From positions 1 through 8,752 of the forward strand of contig JBBRLG010000312.1 of the NCBI GenBank assembly GCA_038231495.1: a DNA stretch of 8,752 bases, written 5' to 3'. This stretch comes from JBBRLG01 sp038231495 (lineage in GTDB: Bacteria > Planctomycetota > Planctomycetia > Gemmatales > Gemmataceae). The position numbers were made by a program, and so were the translations under genes. Below are positions 1-5,551 of this stretch, in pieces. How positions within the stretch are numbered: position 1 is the first letter of the stretch; each line of letters opens with the position of its first letter. The notes under the pieces are model-generated. The model did no database searches. It was not told the origin of the DNA and was given only the letters and a program-made list of their open reading frames with translations.

Positions 1-1070
1 CCCTGGCGCGTCTGTGCTCGCGGGTCGTCGGGGCGGGGCCGCAGGCCGTGGTGACGGCCGACCTCAACGGCGACGGGAACCTCGATCTCATCACCGTAAA
101 TCAGGGCACGATCTCGGTCCTGCTGGGCGACGGCAAGGGCGGCTTCGCGGCGGCCAAGAGCTACTCCCTCGTCGGAGTGGCCGCCGCGAGCATCGCCGTG
201 GGTGACTTCAACGGAGACGGCAAGATCGACGTGGTCACGAGCGGCGTCCGGATCGGCACGAGCGTGCTGCTGGGCAACGGCGACGGTACGTTCAAGGCCG
301 CCCTGTACTCCCCATCCGTGCTGGGCAAGTACGTCGCCGTGGCCGACCTCAACGGCGACGGGAACCTCGACCTCATCGGCAACAGTGGCGGCGTGAAAAT
401 CATGCTCGGCAACGGCGACGGGACCTTCCGGGCGGGAGCGACGTACGCCATGACGGTTAGCACCACGACGGGGTTCGGGGGGGTGGCGTCGGTCGGCGAC
501 TTCAACGGCGACGGGAAGCTCGACCTCATCACGTTGGAGACGAACTCGGTGAGCCTGATGACGGGTAACGGCGACGGGACCTTCAACGGTCTGCAGGCCG
601 TCTGGACCCCAGGAATCGGTAGCCCCCTCCTGGCCGTAACCGTCGCGGACTTCACCGGCGACGGCAAGCTCGATGTCGCAGTCGCGTACGGCAGCAACAA
701 TTCCGCCTCCACCGATCTCGGCGTCTTCGTTACCGTGGGCAACGGCGACGGCACGTTCAATAATTCGCACGGCTTCACGGCAAATTTCCGGGACTTCAAT
801 AATCCCCGTCAAGCTGGCTTGACGATGGCGGACGTCAATCACGATGGCAAGCCCGACCTCGTCGCGGTCACGCTCAACAGCGCCGGCGGCTACCAGTATG
901 GGGGCGTGGTTTTTGGGACGGGCTCCGGTTTCACCTACCCATCGGTGAACTTCAATCCGTACGGGACTCCGACCGGCTTCGTCGTGGGCGACTTTAACGG
1001 CGACGGCTACGCCGACGTGGCCGAGGCCTACACAAACGGTCGTGTGGGCGTGTTCCTGTGGAAGCCGTAA
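1..1070 (+). CDS. FG-GAP/VCBS repeat protein, 3' part (5' end outside window)
   Basis: The frame is open from position 3 with no stop, so the gene begins left of the window; GTG codons at 48 and 51 are internal, not a convincing start. About 355 residues are visible. Seven calcium-binding repeats of the form D-x-[NT/N]-x-D-G-x-x-D are seen, starting at 60, 204, 345, 498, 648, 831 and 990, spaced 141-183 bases. Most are followed by a G-N-G-D-G-T-F turn, the usual alternation in FG-GAP/VCBS (PF13517-like) beta-propeller proteins. Such proteins are normally exported and act at the cell surface in adhesion or binding; the substrate cannot be told. A 30-base stretch is identical at 56-85 and 341-370, a sign of recent repeat duplication. 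It ends at TAA (1068-1070) after VFLWKP. The family call is firm; the role is not. Confidence 0.9.
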   Translation, partial: LARLCSRVVGAGPQAVVTADLNGDGNLDLITVNQGTISVLLGDGKGGFAAAKSYSLVGVAAASIAVGDFNGDGKIDVVTSGVRIGTSVLLGNGDGTFKAALYSPSVLGKYVAVADLNGDGNLDLIGNSGGVKIMLGNGDGTFRAGATYAMTVSTTTGFGGVASVGDFNGDGKLDLITLETNSVSLMTGNGDGTFNGLQAVWTPGIGSPLLAVTVADFTGDGKLDVAVAYGSNNSASTDLGVFVTVGNGDGTFNNSHGFTANFRDFNNPRQAGLTMADVNHDGKPDLVAVTLNSAGGYQYGGVVFGTGSGFTYPSVNFNPYGTPTGFVVGDFNGDGYADVAEAYTNGRVGVFLWKP

Positions 1071-1126
1071 GGGACGGCCACCGTCACGGGTTCCACGCTG
1101 TCCGGCGACACCGCGACGGTCCAAAT

Positions 1127-1215
1127 AGGGAAAAGGGGTCAGGTTAGGTTTATCGTTAACACCGTAAAACACCCAGATGCCCTTATCAACAAACCTAACC
1201 TGACCCCTTTTCCCT
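1127..1215. repeat. Long inverted repeat, 25-bp arms, 39-nt loop (REP/RAYT-type hairpin)
   Basis: The left arm (1127-1151) and right arm (1191-1215) are perfect reverse complements, separated by 39 bases (1152-1190). The arms contain AAAAGGGGTCAGGTTAGG. The GGGGTC(A/G)GG core recurs on the opposite strand near 1222-1231 and 1400-1409. The arms are too long, the loop too large and a T-tract absent for an ordinary terminator. With a RAYT transposase remnant about 200 bases downstream, the best reading is a REP-like palindromic element mobilised by that family; the hairpin is seen directly, its origin is inferred. Confidence 0.8.
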
Positions 1216-1248
1216 CTTCGCCCCTGACCCCTTTTCCCTCTTCGCCCC
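1201..1248. repeat. 24-nt exact tandem duplication overlapping the inverted repeat
   Basis: Bases 1201-1224 and 1225-1248 are identical 24-mers starting TGACCCCTTTTCCC and ending TTCGCCCC. The first copy includes the outer part of the right arm of the inverted repeat, so part of the arm has been duplicated once by slippage or by element activity. Confidence 0.9.
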
Positions 1249-1390
1249 AGGCTCGGCGGCGTTTGACCCTGCGCGCTGCGGAACCCCGGCTCCCTCTTGA
1301 CCCACTCACGCCACCGTCCAAACCTAGCGCAACCCCGCTGGCCCTGCGTGCAGCGGTCGTCGGCTGCGGCCCAGCAACAGATGAGCCGCA

Positions 1391-1420
1391 CACTATTGTA
1401 CCCGACCCCTTTGTTTTTCC
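1391..1420 (-). repeat. REP-like motif, minus-strand copy
   Basis: Read on the minus strand this gives AAACAAAGGGGTCGGGTACA, a variant of the GGGGTC(A/G)GG core found in the inverted repeat at 1127-1215. It sits exactly where protein similarity of the downstream transposase remnant starts, so it may mark an element boundary or a later insertion into the gene. Confidence 0.45.
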
Positions 1421-1605
1421 CCGTCAATCGGCCGCAGACCGAAGCCGAACTGGAAGCCGTGCGGCGTTCCGTGAATCGCGATGCACCGTACGGCCACCCC
1501 GCGTGGCAACGTGCCACCGCTGCCCGCTACAACTTGGAGTACACTCTCCGGCCACGCGGCCGACCCCGGAAACGGCCCATCCCACCTTCACCCGCGCACG
1601 AGTGA
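1414..1605 (+). pseudogene. REP-associated tyrosine transposase (RAYT, Y1_Tnp) C-terminal remnant
   Basis: In this frame the peptide reads VNRPQTEAELEAVRRS, then NRDAPYGHPAW, then LEYTLRPRGRPRKRP and stops at TGA 1603-1605. This matches the C-terminal tail I know from RAYT/IS200-like transposases, which has the pattern QTE-x-EL, R-x-S-V-x-R, P-[FY]-G, W, LE-x-TLRPRGRP. Only about the last 60 residues remain. The catalytic HUH histidines and tyrosine, which would lie upstream, are missing: the sequence before 1414 does not read as transposase in any frame. It is therefore an inactive fragment. It explains the REP-like hairpin and tandem repeats around it, because RAYTs mobilise such palindromes. 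Recognition is from memory of the family, not from a search. Confidence 0.75.
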
Positions 1606-1618
1606 CCGGACAAAACGA

Positions 1619-1686
1619 GGCCTGTCCTCTTTTATTTCTGTCCTCTTTTATTTCTTGTCCTCTTTTATTTCTCTCTTTTATTTCTC
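1619..1686. repeat. Pyrimidine-rich tandem array, 4 copies of about 16 nt
   Basis: TGTCCTCTTTTATTTC occurs at 1623-1638, 1639-1654 and 1656-1671, with a shortened fourth copy TCTCTTTTATTTC at 1672-1684. The left edge, GGCCTGTCCTCTTTT (1619-1633), is the exact reverse complement of 8599-8613 at the other end of the window. The array lies downstream of the convergent TolC-like gene. It resembles RAYT-associated repeats in having a GGACAGGC core on the minus strand; no coding function is supported. The remaining bases to 1772 hold nothing I recognise and no convincing terminator. Confidence 0.85.
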
Positions 1687-1772
1687 TTGCCCTTTGGGAG
1701 GGATGTGTAACGTGAAGTGGTCACTCTCAAACCAATGCACGGGATGCACATCGTCGTCGGCGGCCACGCAGC

Positions 1773-3833
1773 TCAACGGGGTTCCGGAGGGGACGTGGGA
1801 GTGCTAGGCCCGGCGGGTAAGGGTTGGCTCATATCGGTAGGAAGCGGCCGGCGGTTCCAGAGCACGGCGGGCAGCGACACGATTCGGTCCGGTGGCAGTT
1901 GCGGTAGGCCGGCGGTAGGCGGGTCGCTCGGCGGCTGCTGGACCGGGGCGGCGCGCTCGCGCAACACGAGCGCCTGCGAGCGCTCCCGTTCGTGGTCCAC
2001 GGCGCGCTCCTGGGCGCAGCGCGGCAGCGGCCCCTCGCCGATCACCACATTCTCGTATTGAAGGATCGTCCCCTTCGCGAACTCGAACCCGGCCAGGGCC
2101 GTGTTGTAATCGACGACGGCGCGCGATTCGTCGGTCAGGGCGTCGGCCCAGAAGCGCTGCGACTCCAAGAGTAGAATCAGTGGCACGTTGCGCCCCGACT
2201 GAAATTCCTTGAGGCGCAACTCCAGTTCCGCGGCGTGCGCCTGCCGTTGCGCCCGGCTCACGCGGGTGCGCTCGGCGGACTCGAACAGCTGCCGGTATTG
2301 GAACTCCAGCACGCGCGTCACCTTGTCCTCCTGATCCTTGAGAGTCAGGTACGCCTGGGCCAGGACCAACTCGGCGGAGCGCGTACCGGCGTGGGCATCC
2401 CGAAAGCCCAGGGGGACTTCCATGCGCAGCCCCAACGTCCAATCTTGATAGCGGTTTTGGAACAAATTGCGCAAGGCGTTATCCTCGCCGGAGCCGTCCA
2501 GACGCGAGCCAAGGCCGTTGATGTTGTAAGTCGCCAGCAAACGCAGGTCTGGCAGCTGGAGGTTCTTCTGGTTGACCACGTTCATCTGCCGCGCCTTGAT
2601 CTCCTGCCGGGCAAGGCTGAGTTCCGGCTTCTGCGCCAGCGCCTCCTGGAGGGCGGCGTACCAGTCCGGCTCGTAGGCGACCAGCGTCGGCGTGTCGGCC
2701 GGCACCAGGCGATGGTTGTCCGCCGGATCGCCGTGGGGGTTGACGCGGGTCAAGCCGAGCAGGCCGCGCAAACGCCGCTCCGCCTCCAGCACGCTGCCCA
2801 GCGCCTGCACGCGCTGGTTGCGGAAGCGCTCGAACTGACCCCGGGCCTGCGCCACGTCTGCGCTCTGCGCGCGGCCAGCCCCGGCCTGGGCGCTCACCAC
2901 CCGCCACGTCTCGTACGCCTGCCGCAGCCCCTCCTCCCGGCTGTACAGGTTCCAATACTGGGCGTACAGGTTCCAGTAGGCCGCCTCGACGTTCCACACC
3001 AAGGCTTGCACGTTGCGCTCGAATTCGGCCCGTTGCTGGTCCAGGCGTACGCGCGTCAGCAAGATGCCCTCGACGCGACCGCCGGTGTCGAACGGCGTCA
3101 ATTGGCTGCCGGGGTGCGAACTGCGAAGCTGATTGATCTCGACCCCGAAGCCGCGGAGGAGGGGTTGCTCGAACTGGAATTGCAACGCCGGGCGGTACGA
3201 CGGGTTGACCGGGTTGGGCAGGTTGGAGAACTGATAGTCCGTGCGGAAGGTGATGCCCGCCACGCCGCCCGTTGGCAGCGGCTTGATAAGCGACGTACTC
3301 AGCGCGGCGTCTTGCGTCTTGATCGCGGTCAACCCGGTGTCGCCGGCCTGGAGGAGTTGCGTGGCGGTGCCGATCGGCTCGTCGATCCGGCTCCAGGTCA
3401 GGCTGCTGGCCCAGCGGGCGTCGAACTTCGCCAGCGACGCCTCGATGTCCGCGCCCGCGATGGCGGGGTTGAGCGCCAAAACCCGGACGCTGTCGGAGCC
3501 GGAGACCCCTCGGCCCTGACCGGTGACGAGGCTGTCGTTGGCCGTCCCCGGAGCCGAGGACGGTTGGGAACCGACGTTACCCTGTTCGAGCGCGATGGCA
3601 ATGGCCTCGGAAAGCGTCAGGTAGCGGATCTCCTGGTCGGGGTTGATGACGGTGCTGGGGGGCGGCGTGGCAGCCGCGGTGCTGACCGGCGGTGCCACTG
3701 GACCCGCATCCAGGGGGATAAACGACTCATTGCTCCGGTACGGCATGCCGACGGACTCGGTGACGGGATGCTGGACGCAGCCGGCGACCCCGATCAGCAG
3801 GCCATATGCAACCGCGAGTGGAACCCGACGCAT
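1773..3833 (-). CDS. TolC-like outer-membrane factor lipoprotein (OEP family)
   Basis: This 686-aa protein would form the outer-membrane channel of a tripartite exporter. The start at 3833 is chosen because AGGGG lies 8 bases upstream and a lipoprotein signal follows at once: hydrophobic residues 4-18, then lipobox VAG|C19. A frame open far upstream is a shadow of the preceding gene. After a Pro/Ala linker (about 41-65), OEP repeat 1 begins at LTLSEAIAIALEQGN (72-86) with the typical 'FDARWASSLTWSRIDEP' (137-153), a beta-strand-rich part ending FEQPLLRGFG (221-230), and a long coiled-coil helix (about 262-360). Repeat 2 spans about 385-592. Odd points: length well above the usual 450-500 residues, and a Pro-rich tail (about 629-686) that could reach the periplasmic partner. 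It lies 47 bases behind the secreted-protein gene (same operon) and is divergent from the HlyD-type fusion, its likely partner (inferred). Confidence 0.9.
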   Translation of the reverse strand: MRRVPLAVAYGLLIGVAGCVQHPVTESVGMPYRSNESFIPLDAGPVAPPVSTAAATPPPSTVINPDQEIRYLTLSEAIAIALEQGNVGSQPSSAPGTANDSLVTGQGRGVSGSDSVRVLALNPAIAGADIEASLAKFDARWASSLTWSRIDEPIGTATQLLQAGDTGLTAIKTQDAALSTSLIKPLPTGGVAGITFRTDYQFSNLPNPVNPSYRPALQFQFEQPLLRGFGVEINQLRSSHPGSQLTPFDTGGRVEGILLTRVRLDQQRAEFERNVQALVWNVEAAYWNLYAQYWNLYSREEGLRQAYETWRVVSAQAGAGRAQSADVAQARGQFERFRNQRVQALGSVLEAERRLRGLLGLTRVNPHGDPADNHRLVPADTPTLVAYEPDWYAALQEALAQKPELSLARQEIKARQMNVVNQKNLQLPDLRLLATYNINGLGSRLDGSGEDNALRNLFQNRYQDWTLGLRMEVPLGFRDAHAGTRSAELVLAQAYLTLKDQEDKVTRVLEFQYRQLFESAERTRVSRAQRQAHAAELELRLKEFQSGRNVPLILLLESQRFWADALTDESRAVVDYNTALAGFEFAKGTILQYENVVIGEGPLPRCAQERAVDHERERSQALVLRERAAPVQQPPSDPPTAGLPQLPPDRIVSLPAVLWNRRPLPTDMSQPLPAGPSTPTSPPEPR

Positions 3834-3880
3834 GTGTCTTACCCCTAGGGGATGCAAGTCAACCGCGGCCGCGCCGCCTC

Positions 3881-4714
3881 CTAACGCCCGCCGGACCCTG
3901 CGCCGTTGAGCCGGGAAAGATCGAGACAGGGCAGGTACAGCAGGTACGGCACCGGGTCGCCTGGCAGACACTGGCCACTGCTGCATTCCCAGGTGCGGAG
4001 CGGGTCGCGCAGCCAGCACAGCGGCGAGGCGACGAGGTCGGCGAAGAAGACGCCGGCCGACGCCACCGGCTGGATCGGGCCGAGTTCCCAGCCGAAGCGC
4101 TCGCTGTTGGTTTGCTCGAATGGCAGCCGGCAATAACAGACGTAGTGCGGTTCGATTAACCGTTGCTTGCGAACCGCCATGCGGGGCGGTCCATCGGCCG
4201 GTAACGGCGCGTCCCGGGGAAAGGGGAGTGCCGCCTTGCCCGCGCGCGCCGCGTCGGCTTGGAGTCGTTGCCGCCAAACTTCGTCTGAATTTAGGCGGGT
4301 GACATCGGGCGGCAACGTCTGGGAGAACTGCACGTCCAACGGCTGCAAACGGCCGGTGGCCGACTCCGGAGCCGCCTCGCGCTGCCAACCGGCGACCGGC
4401 CGAATGCCGGGAACTTCGCGTTCGGGCAAAACCGGTTGCACCCCAACGGACGGCATTTTGAAACCGGCGACCGGCCGAATGACGACTCCCTCGTGTTCGT
4501 CCGATGTACCGGGGGCGGGGATTGGTGCCGGGAGCGCGGGCAACGTCGAGGATCGTTGCCATTGCGAGGCGTAGTAGCCGACGCCCCCGTTCGCGACGGG
4601 CCGCTGGTTCGTGACGGGCGCGGCGGTGTCCGGCTGGCCGAGGGCCGGCGCGACCAGGGCTACCAAGGCCCAAACCCCAAGGGCAAAACGTTCCCGTCGC
4701 CCAATATTCGCCAT
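3881..4714 (-). CDS. Secreted Cys-rich hypothetical protein (planctomycete type)
   Basis: I do not recognise a named family. The 277-aa protein starts with a clear Sec signal (RRERF then a hydrophobic run, 11-25) and cleavage at A-L-G|Q27. The ATG at 4714 is preferred because GGGGG lies 5 bases upstream; ATGs at 4717 and 4750 are in frame, and 4750 lies upstream of the likely transcription start. The middle is Pro/Ala-rich with a duplicated IRPVAG(F/W) at 79-85 and 104-110. The C-terminal third carries six cysteines (193, 195, 233, 244, 249, 263) and the stretch LPFEQTNSERFGWE (197-210) followed by PGDPVPY (251-257). I recall similar 'ERYG...PGD' proteins as common in planctomycetes, unverified. 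Cysteine pairing suggests disulfides in the periplasm. It is first gene of the operon with the TolC-like protein, so an envelope or export-related accessory role is likely but inferred. Confidence 0.7.
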   Translation of the reverse strand: MANIGRRERFALGVWALVALVAPALGQPDTAAPVTNQRPVANGGVGYYASQWQRSSTLPALPAPIPAPGTSDEHEGVVIRPVAGFKMPSVGVQPVLPEREVPGIRPVAGWQREAAPESATGRLQPLDVQFSQTLPPDVTRLNSDEVWRQRLQADAARAGKAALPFPRDAPLPADGPPRMAVRKQRLIEPHYVCYCRLPFEQTNSERFGWELGPIQPVASAGVFFADLVASPLCWLRDPLRTWECSSGQCLPGDPVPYLLYLPCLDLSRLNGAGSGGR

Positions 4715-4751
4715 CATCGCCCCCCGCCATTTCGCGCCGAGTGCGTGCATG

Positions 4752-4784
4752 AGTATAAATCCGTTCGGACGCTCACATAGTCAA
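4752..4784 (-). promoter_or_regulatory. Candidate sigma-70-type promoter for the secreted protein/TolC operon
   Basis: On the minus strand TTGACT (4784-4779) precedes TATACT (4757-4752). The -10 box is good, but the spacer is 21 bases, longer than the usual 16-18, so activator help or a different -35 would be needed. Transcription would start near 4745, giving a leader of about 30 bases to the ATG at 4714 and ruling out the ATG at 4750. Confidence 0.4.
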
Positions 4785-4817
4785 TGGCCGCCCTTGCTGT
4801 CAATGGCGGACCTTGGG
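4780..4817. repeat. Two abutting 19-bp direct repeats, possible operator
   Basis: 4780-4798 and 4799-4817 match at 15 of 19 positions; both begin GTCAATGGC and share CCTTG. Read on the minus strand they supply TTGACT and TTGACA, and the first overlaps the candidate -35 box of the leftward operon. Spaced by about two helical turns, they could be a regulator binding site. The repeat is seen; the role is inferred. Confidence 0.5.
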
Positions 4818-4894
4818 CGGGCGGCATTGCGAAAATGTTAAGCTTTGGGAACATGGTTGGTCCCAATCGTTAAGGAGCTGAGACTAACTGGCAT

Positions 4895-4909
4895 ACGGTA
4901 GCGTACCGT
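4895..4909. promoter_or_regulatory. 15-bp palindrome, candidate enhancer (UAS) for sigma-54 activator
   Basis: ACGGTA-GCG-TACCGT is a perfect 6-bp-arm inverted repeat. It lies roughly 140-155 bases upstream of the start site predicted from the sigma-54 promoter, the distance range where bacterial enhancer-binding proteins usually sit. A CTTTTC follows, so a weak hairpin terminator for rightward transcripts is an alternative, but no gene upstream would need one. Confidence 0.4.
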
Positions 4910-4929
4910 CTTTTCGCGGCGGAGCGGAA

Positions 4930-5058
4930 ATGCCCTGTGGTGATTTGACGGTCGACGTGAAATTCAAGGCTTTCTTGCCGCTAAAGGGGCAACACGTGGC
5001 AGGAAAGTGGCTCGCTATTTCATTTGGCACGCCGCTTGCTTTAGTGATCGTTCAGTAA
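4930..5058 (+). CDS. Possible 42-aa small ORF in the divergent region
   Basis: An ATG with GGAG five bases upstream (4921-4924) opens a 42-codon frame ending TAA at 5056-5058. The product starts MPCGDLTVDVKF and ends in a hydrophobic stretch, LAISFGTPLALVIVQ. The good ribosome site is the only support. Against it, the frame runs through the sigma-54 -24/-12 elements and no similarity is recognised. It may be chance. Confidence 0.2.
   Translation: MPCGDLTVDVKFKAFLPLKGQHVAGKWLAISFGTPLALVIVQ
5025..5040 (+). promoter_or_regulatory. Sigma-54 (RpoN) promoter, -24/-12
   Basis: TGGCACG-CCGC-TTGCT agrees at every position with the sigma-54 core consensus (TGGCACG-N4-TTGC[AT]), with the diagnostic GG (5026-5027) and GC (5038-5039) ten bases apart. 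Transcription would start near 5051 and read into the 76-aa peptide gene with a leader of about 157 bases. Sigma-54 promoters need an ATP-dependent enhancer-binding activator, so the peptide locus is predicted to be signal-induced. No activator gene is present in the window. Confidence 0.8.
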
Positions 5059-5196
5059 AGTAACCCCCGACCCAACCTTCTCCCCTTGCCTCGCTTGGCC
5101 GACCGAACACGATGGCCTACTTCACCGGAGCGGTGCGGTCGCCTTGCGTGACGATCGGGGTGTTGCTTTTTAATATCCCGTTTCACTTACCCTGTT

Positions 5197-5201
5197 AGGA
5201 G
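5197..5201 (+). promoter_or_regulatory. Strong ribosome binding site for the 76-aa peptide
   Basis: AGGAG sits six bases before the ATG at 5208. It is clearly stronger than the site before the next gene (GGGA, 11 bases away), which fits high production of the peptide relative to the downstream proteins. Confidence 0.8.
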
Positions 5202-5207
5202 CTTTTC

Positions 5208-5438
5208 ATGGAAGCACGCAAGAAGTTTCGTATCGAGCGTCTCGAAGAACGCATCGCGCCCAGCGCGCTCTGCGTAGTTCGCGGCGGCAGCAAGGCCAAG
5301 GGCGGCAGCCACAAGGGCGGCAGCCACAAGGGCGGCAGCCACAAGGGCGGCAGCCACAACGCTCCGCCCCTTTGCGATACGCCCCCGCCGCCCCCGCCTT
5401 GTCATACGCCCCCGCCGCCCCGGCCCTGCGGCTATTAG
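5208..5438 (+). CDS. 76-aa GGSHK-repeat, Cys/Pro-rich peptide (candidate precursor peptide)
   Basis: No named family is recognised. Three zones are visible. Residues 1-19, with KKFRIERLEERIAPS, are charged and leader-like; an 'R-x-x-x-LE-x-R' start of this kind is one I associate with exported planctomycete proteins (from memory). There is no hydrophobic Sec signal. Residues 26-51 contain GGSKAK then GGSH(K/K/K/N) four times. Residues 52-76 are Pro-rich with C56, C65 and C74 exactly nine apart, as CDTPPPPPP, CHTPPPPRP, CGY; a fourth Cys is C22. A Gly-Gly at 26-27 could be a processing point. It has a strong ribosome site, its own hairpin terminator and a sigma-54 promoter. The setting beside a PqqD-M50-HlyD fusion suggests a secreted, perhaps modified peptide (RiPP-like); a metal-binding surface peptide (His/Cys) is an alternative. 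Expression as protein is likely; function is inferred. Confidence 0.75.
   Translation: MEARKKFRIERLEERIAPSALCVVRGGSKAKGGSHKGGSHKGGSHKGGSHNAPPLCDTPPPPPPCHTPPPPRPCGY
5301..5360 (+). repeat. 15-nt in-frame tandem repeat (GGSHK codons)
   Basis: GGCGGCAGCCACAAG is repeated exactly at 5301, 5316 and 5331; the fourth copy (5346-5360) differs only in the last base, changing Lys to Asn. An 18-nt relative (5283-5300, GGSKAK) precedes them. Identity including synonymous positions indicates recent expansion by slippage, so copy number probably varies between strains. Confidence 0.95.
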
Positions 5439-5464
5439 TCTTCCGTTTCTGTGCTACTTTTACA

Positions 5465-5511
5465 GGCAGGGCGTGTTTCGGTCGCTGAGGCCGCACCGCC
5501 CTGCCCGTTTT
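5465..5511 (+). terminator. Intrinsic-terminator-like hairpin after the peptide gene
   Basis: GGCAGGGCG (5465-5473) pairs with CGCCCTGCC (5497-5505), with further inner pairing possible (CGG 5479-5481 with CCG 5491-5493), and is followed by CGTTTTC. The T-tract is short, so partial read-through to the next two genes is plausible. Such a site between a peptide gene and its processing genes would set a high precursor-to-enzyme ratio. Confidence 0.7.
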
Positions 5512-5551
5512 CATTGACAAGAAGCGCAACTCGACTGGGAAACTACCTCGT

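Noticed and set aside
1127..1215. Terminator for the FG-GAP gene
   Set aside because: Arms of 25 bp with a 39-base loop and no T-tract do not fit an intrinsic terminator; a REP-like element fits better.
1263..1715. 150-aa frame across the scar region
   Set aside because: It crosses the repeats and reads nothing recognisable; the transposase similarity is in a different frame.
1690..1772. Terminator downstream of the TolC-like gene
   Set aside because: Only 4-5 bp pairings without a T-run on the minus strand could be found.
2235..3848. Plus-strand 537-aa open frame opposite the TolC-like gene
   Set aside because: Antisense shadow in high-GC DNA; no recognisable domain, while the minus frame has clear OEP features.
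3834..4730. Upstream extension of the TolC-like frame (about 299 extra residues)
   Set aside because: Low-complexity Arg/Ala-rich sequence overlapping the secreted-protein gene in another frame; the lipoprotein signal and ribosome site fix the start at 3833.
5112..5198. 28-codon ORF ending inside the ribosome site of the peptide gene, a possible leader peptide
   Set aside because: No ribosome site of its own and no repeated regulatory codons; likely chance.
5187..5405. Minus-strand 72-aa Ala/Val-rich repeat frame resembling a membrane peptide
   Set aside because: Another frame of the same tandem repeats; no ribosome site and it runs against the peptide gene.
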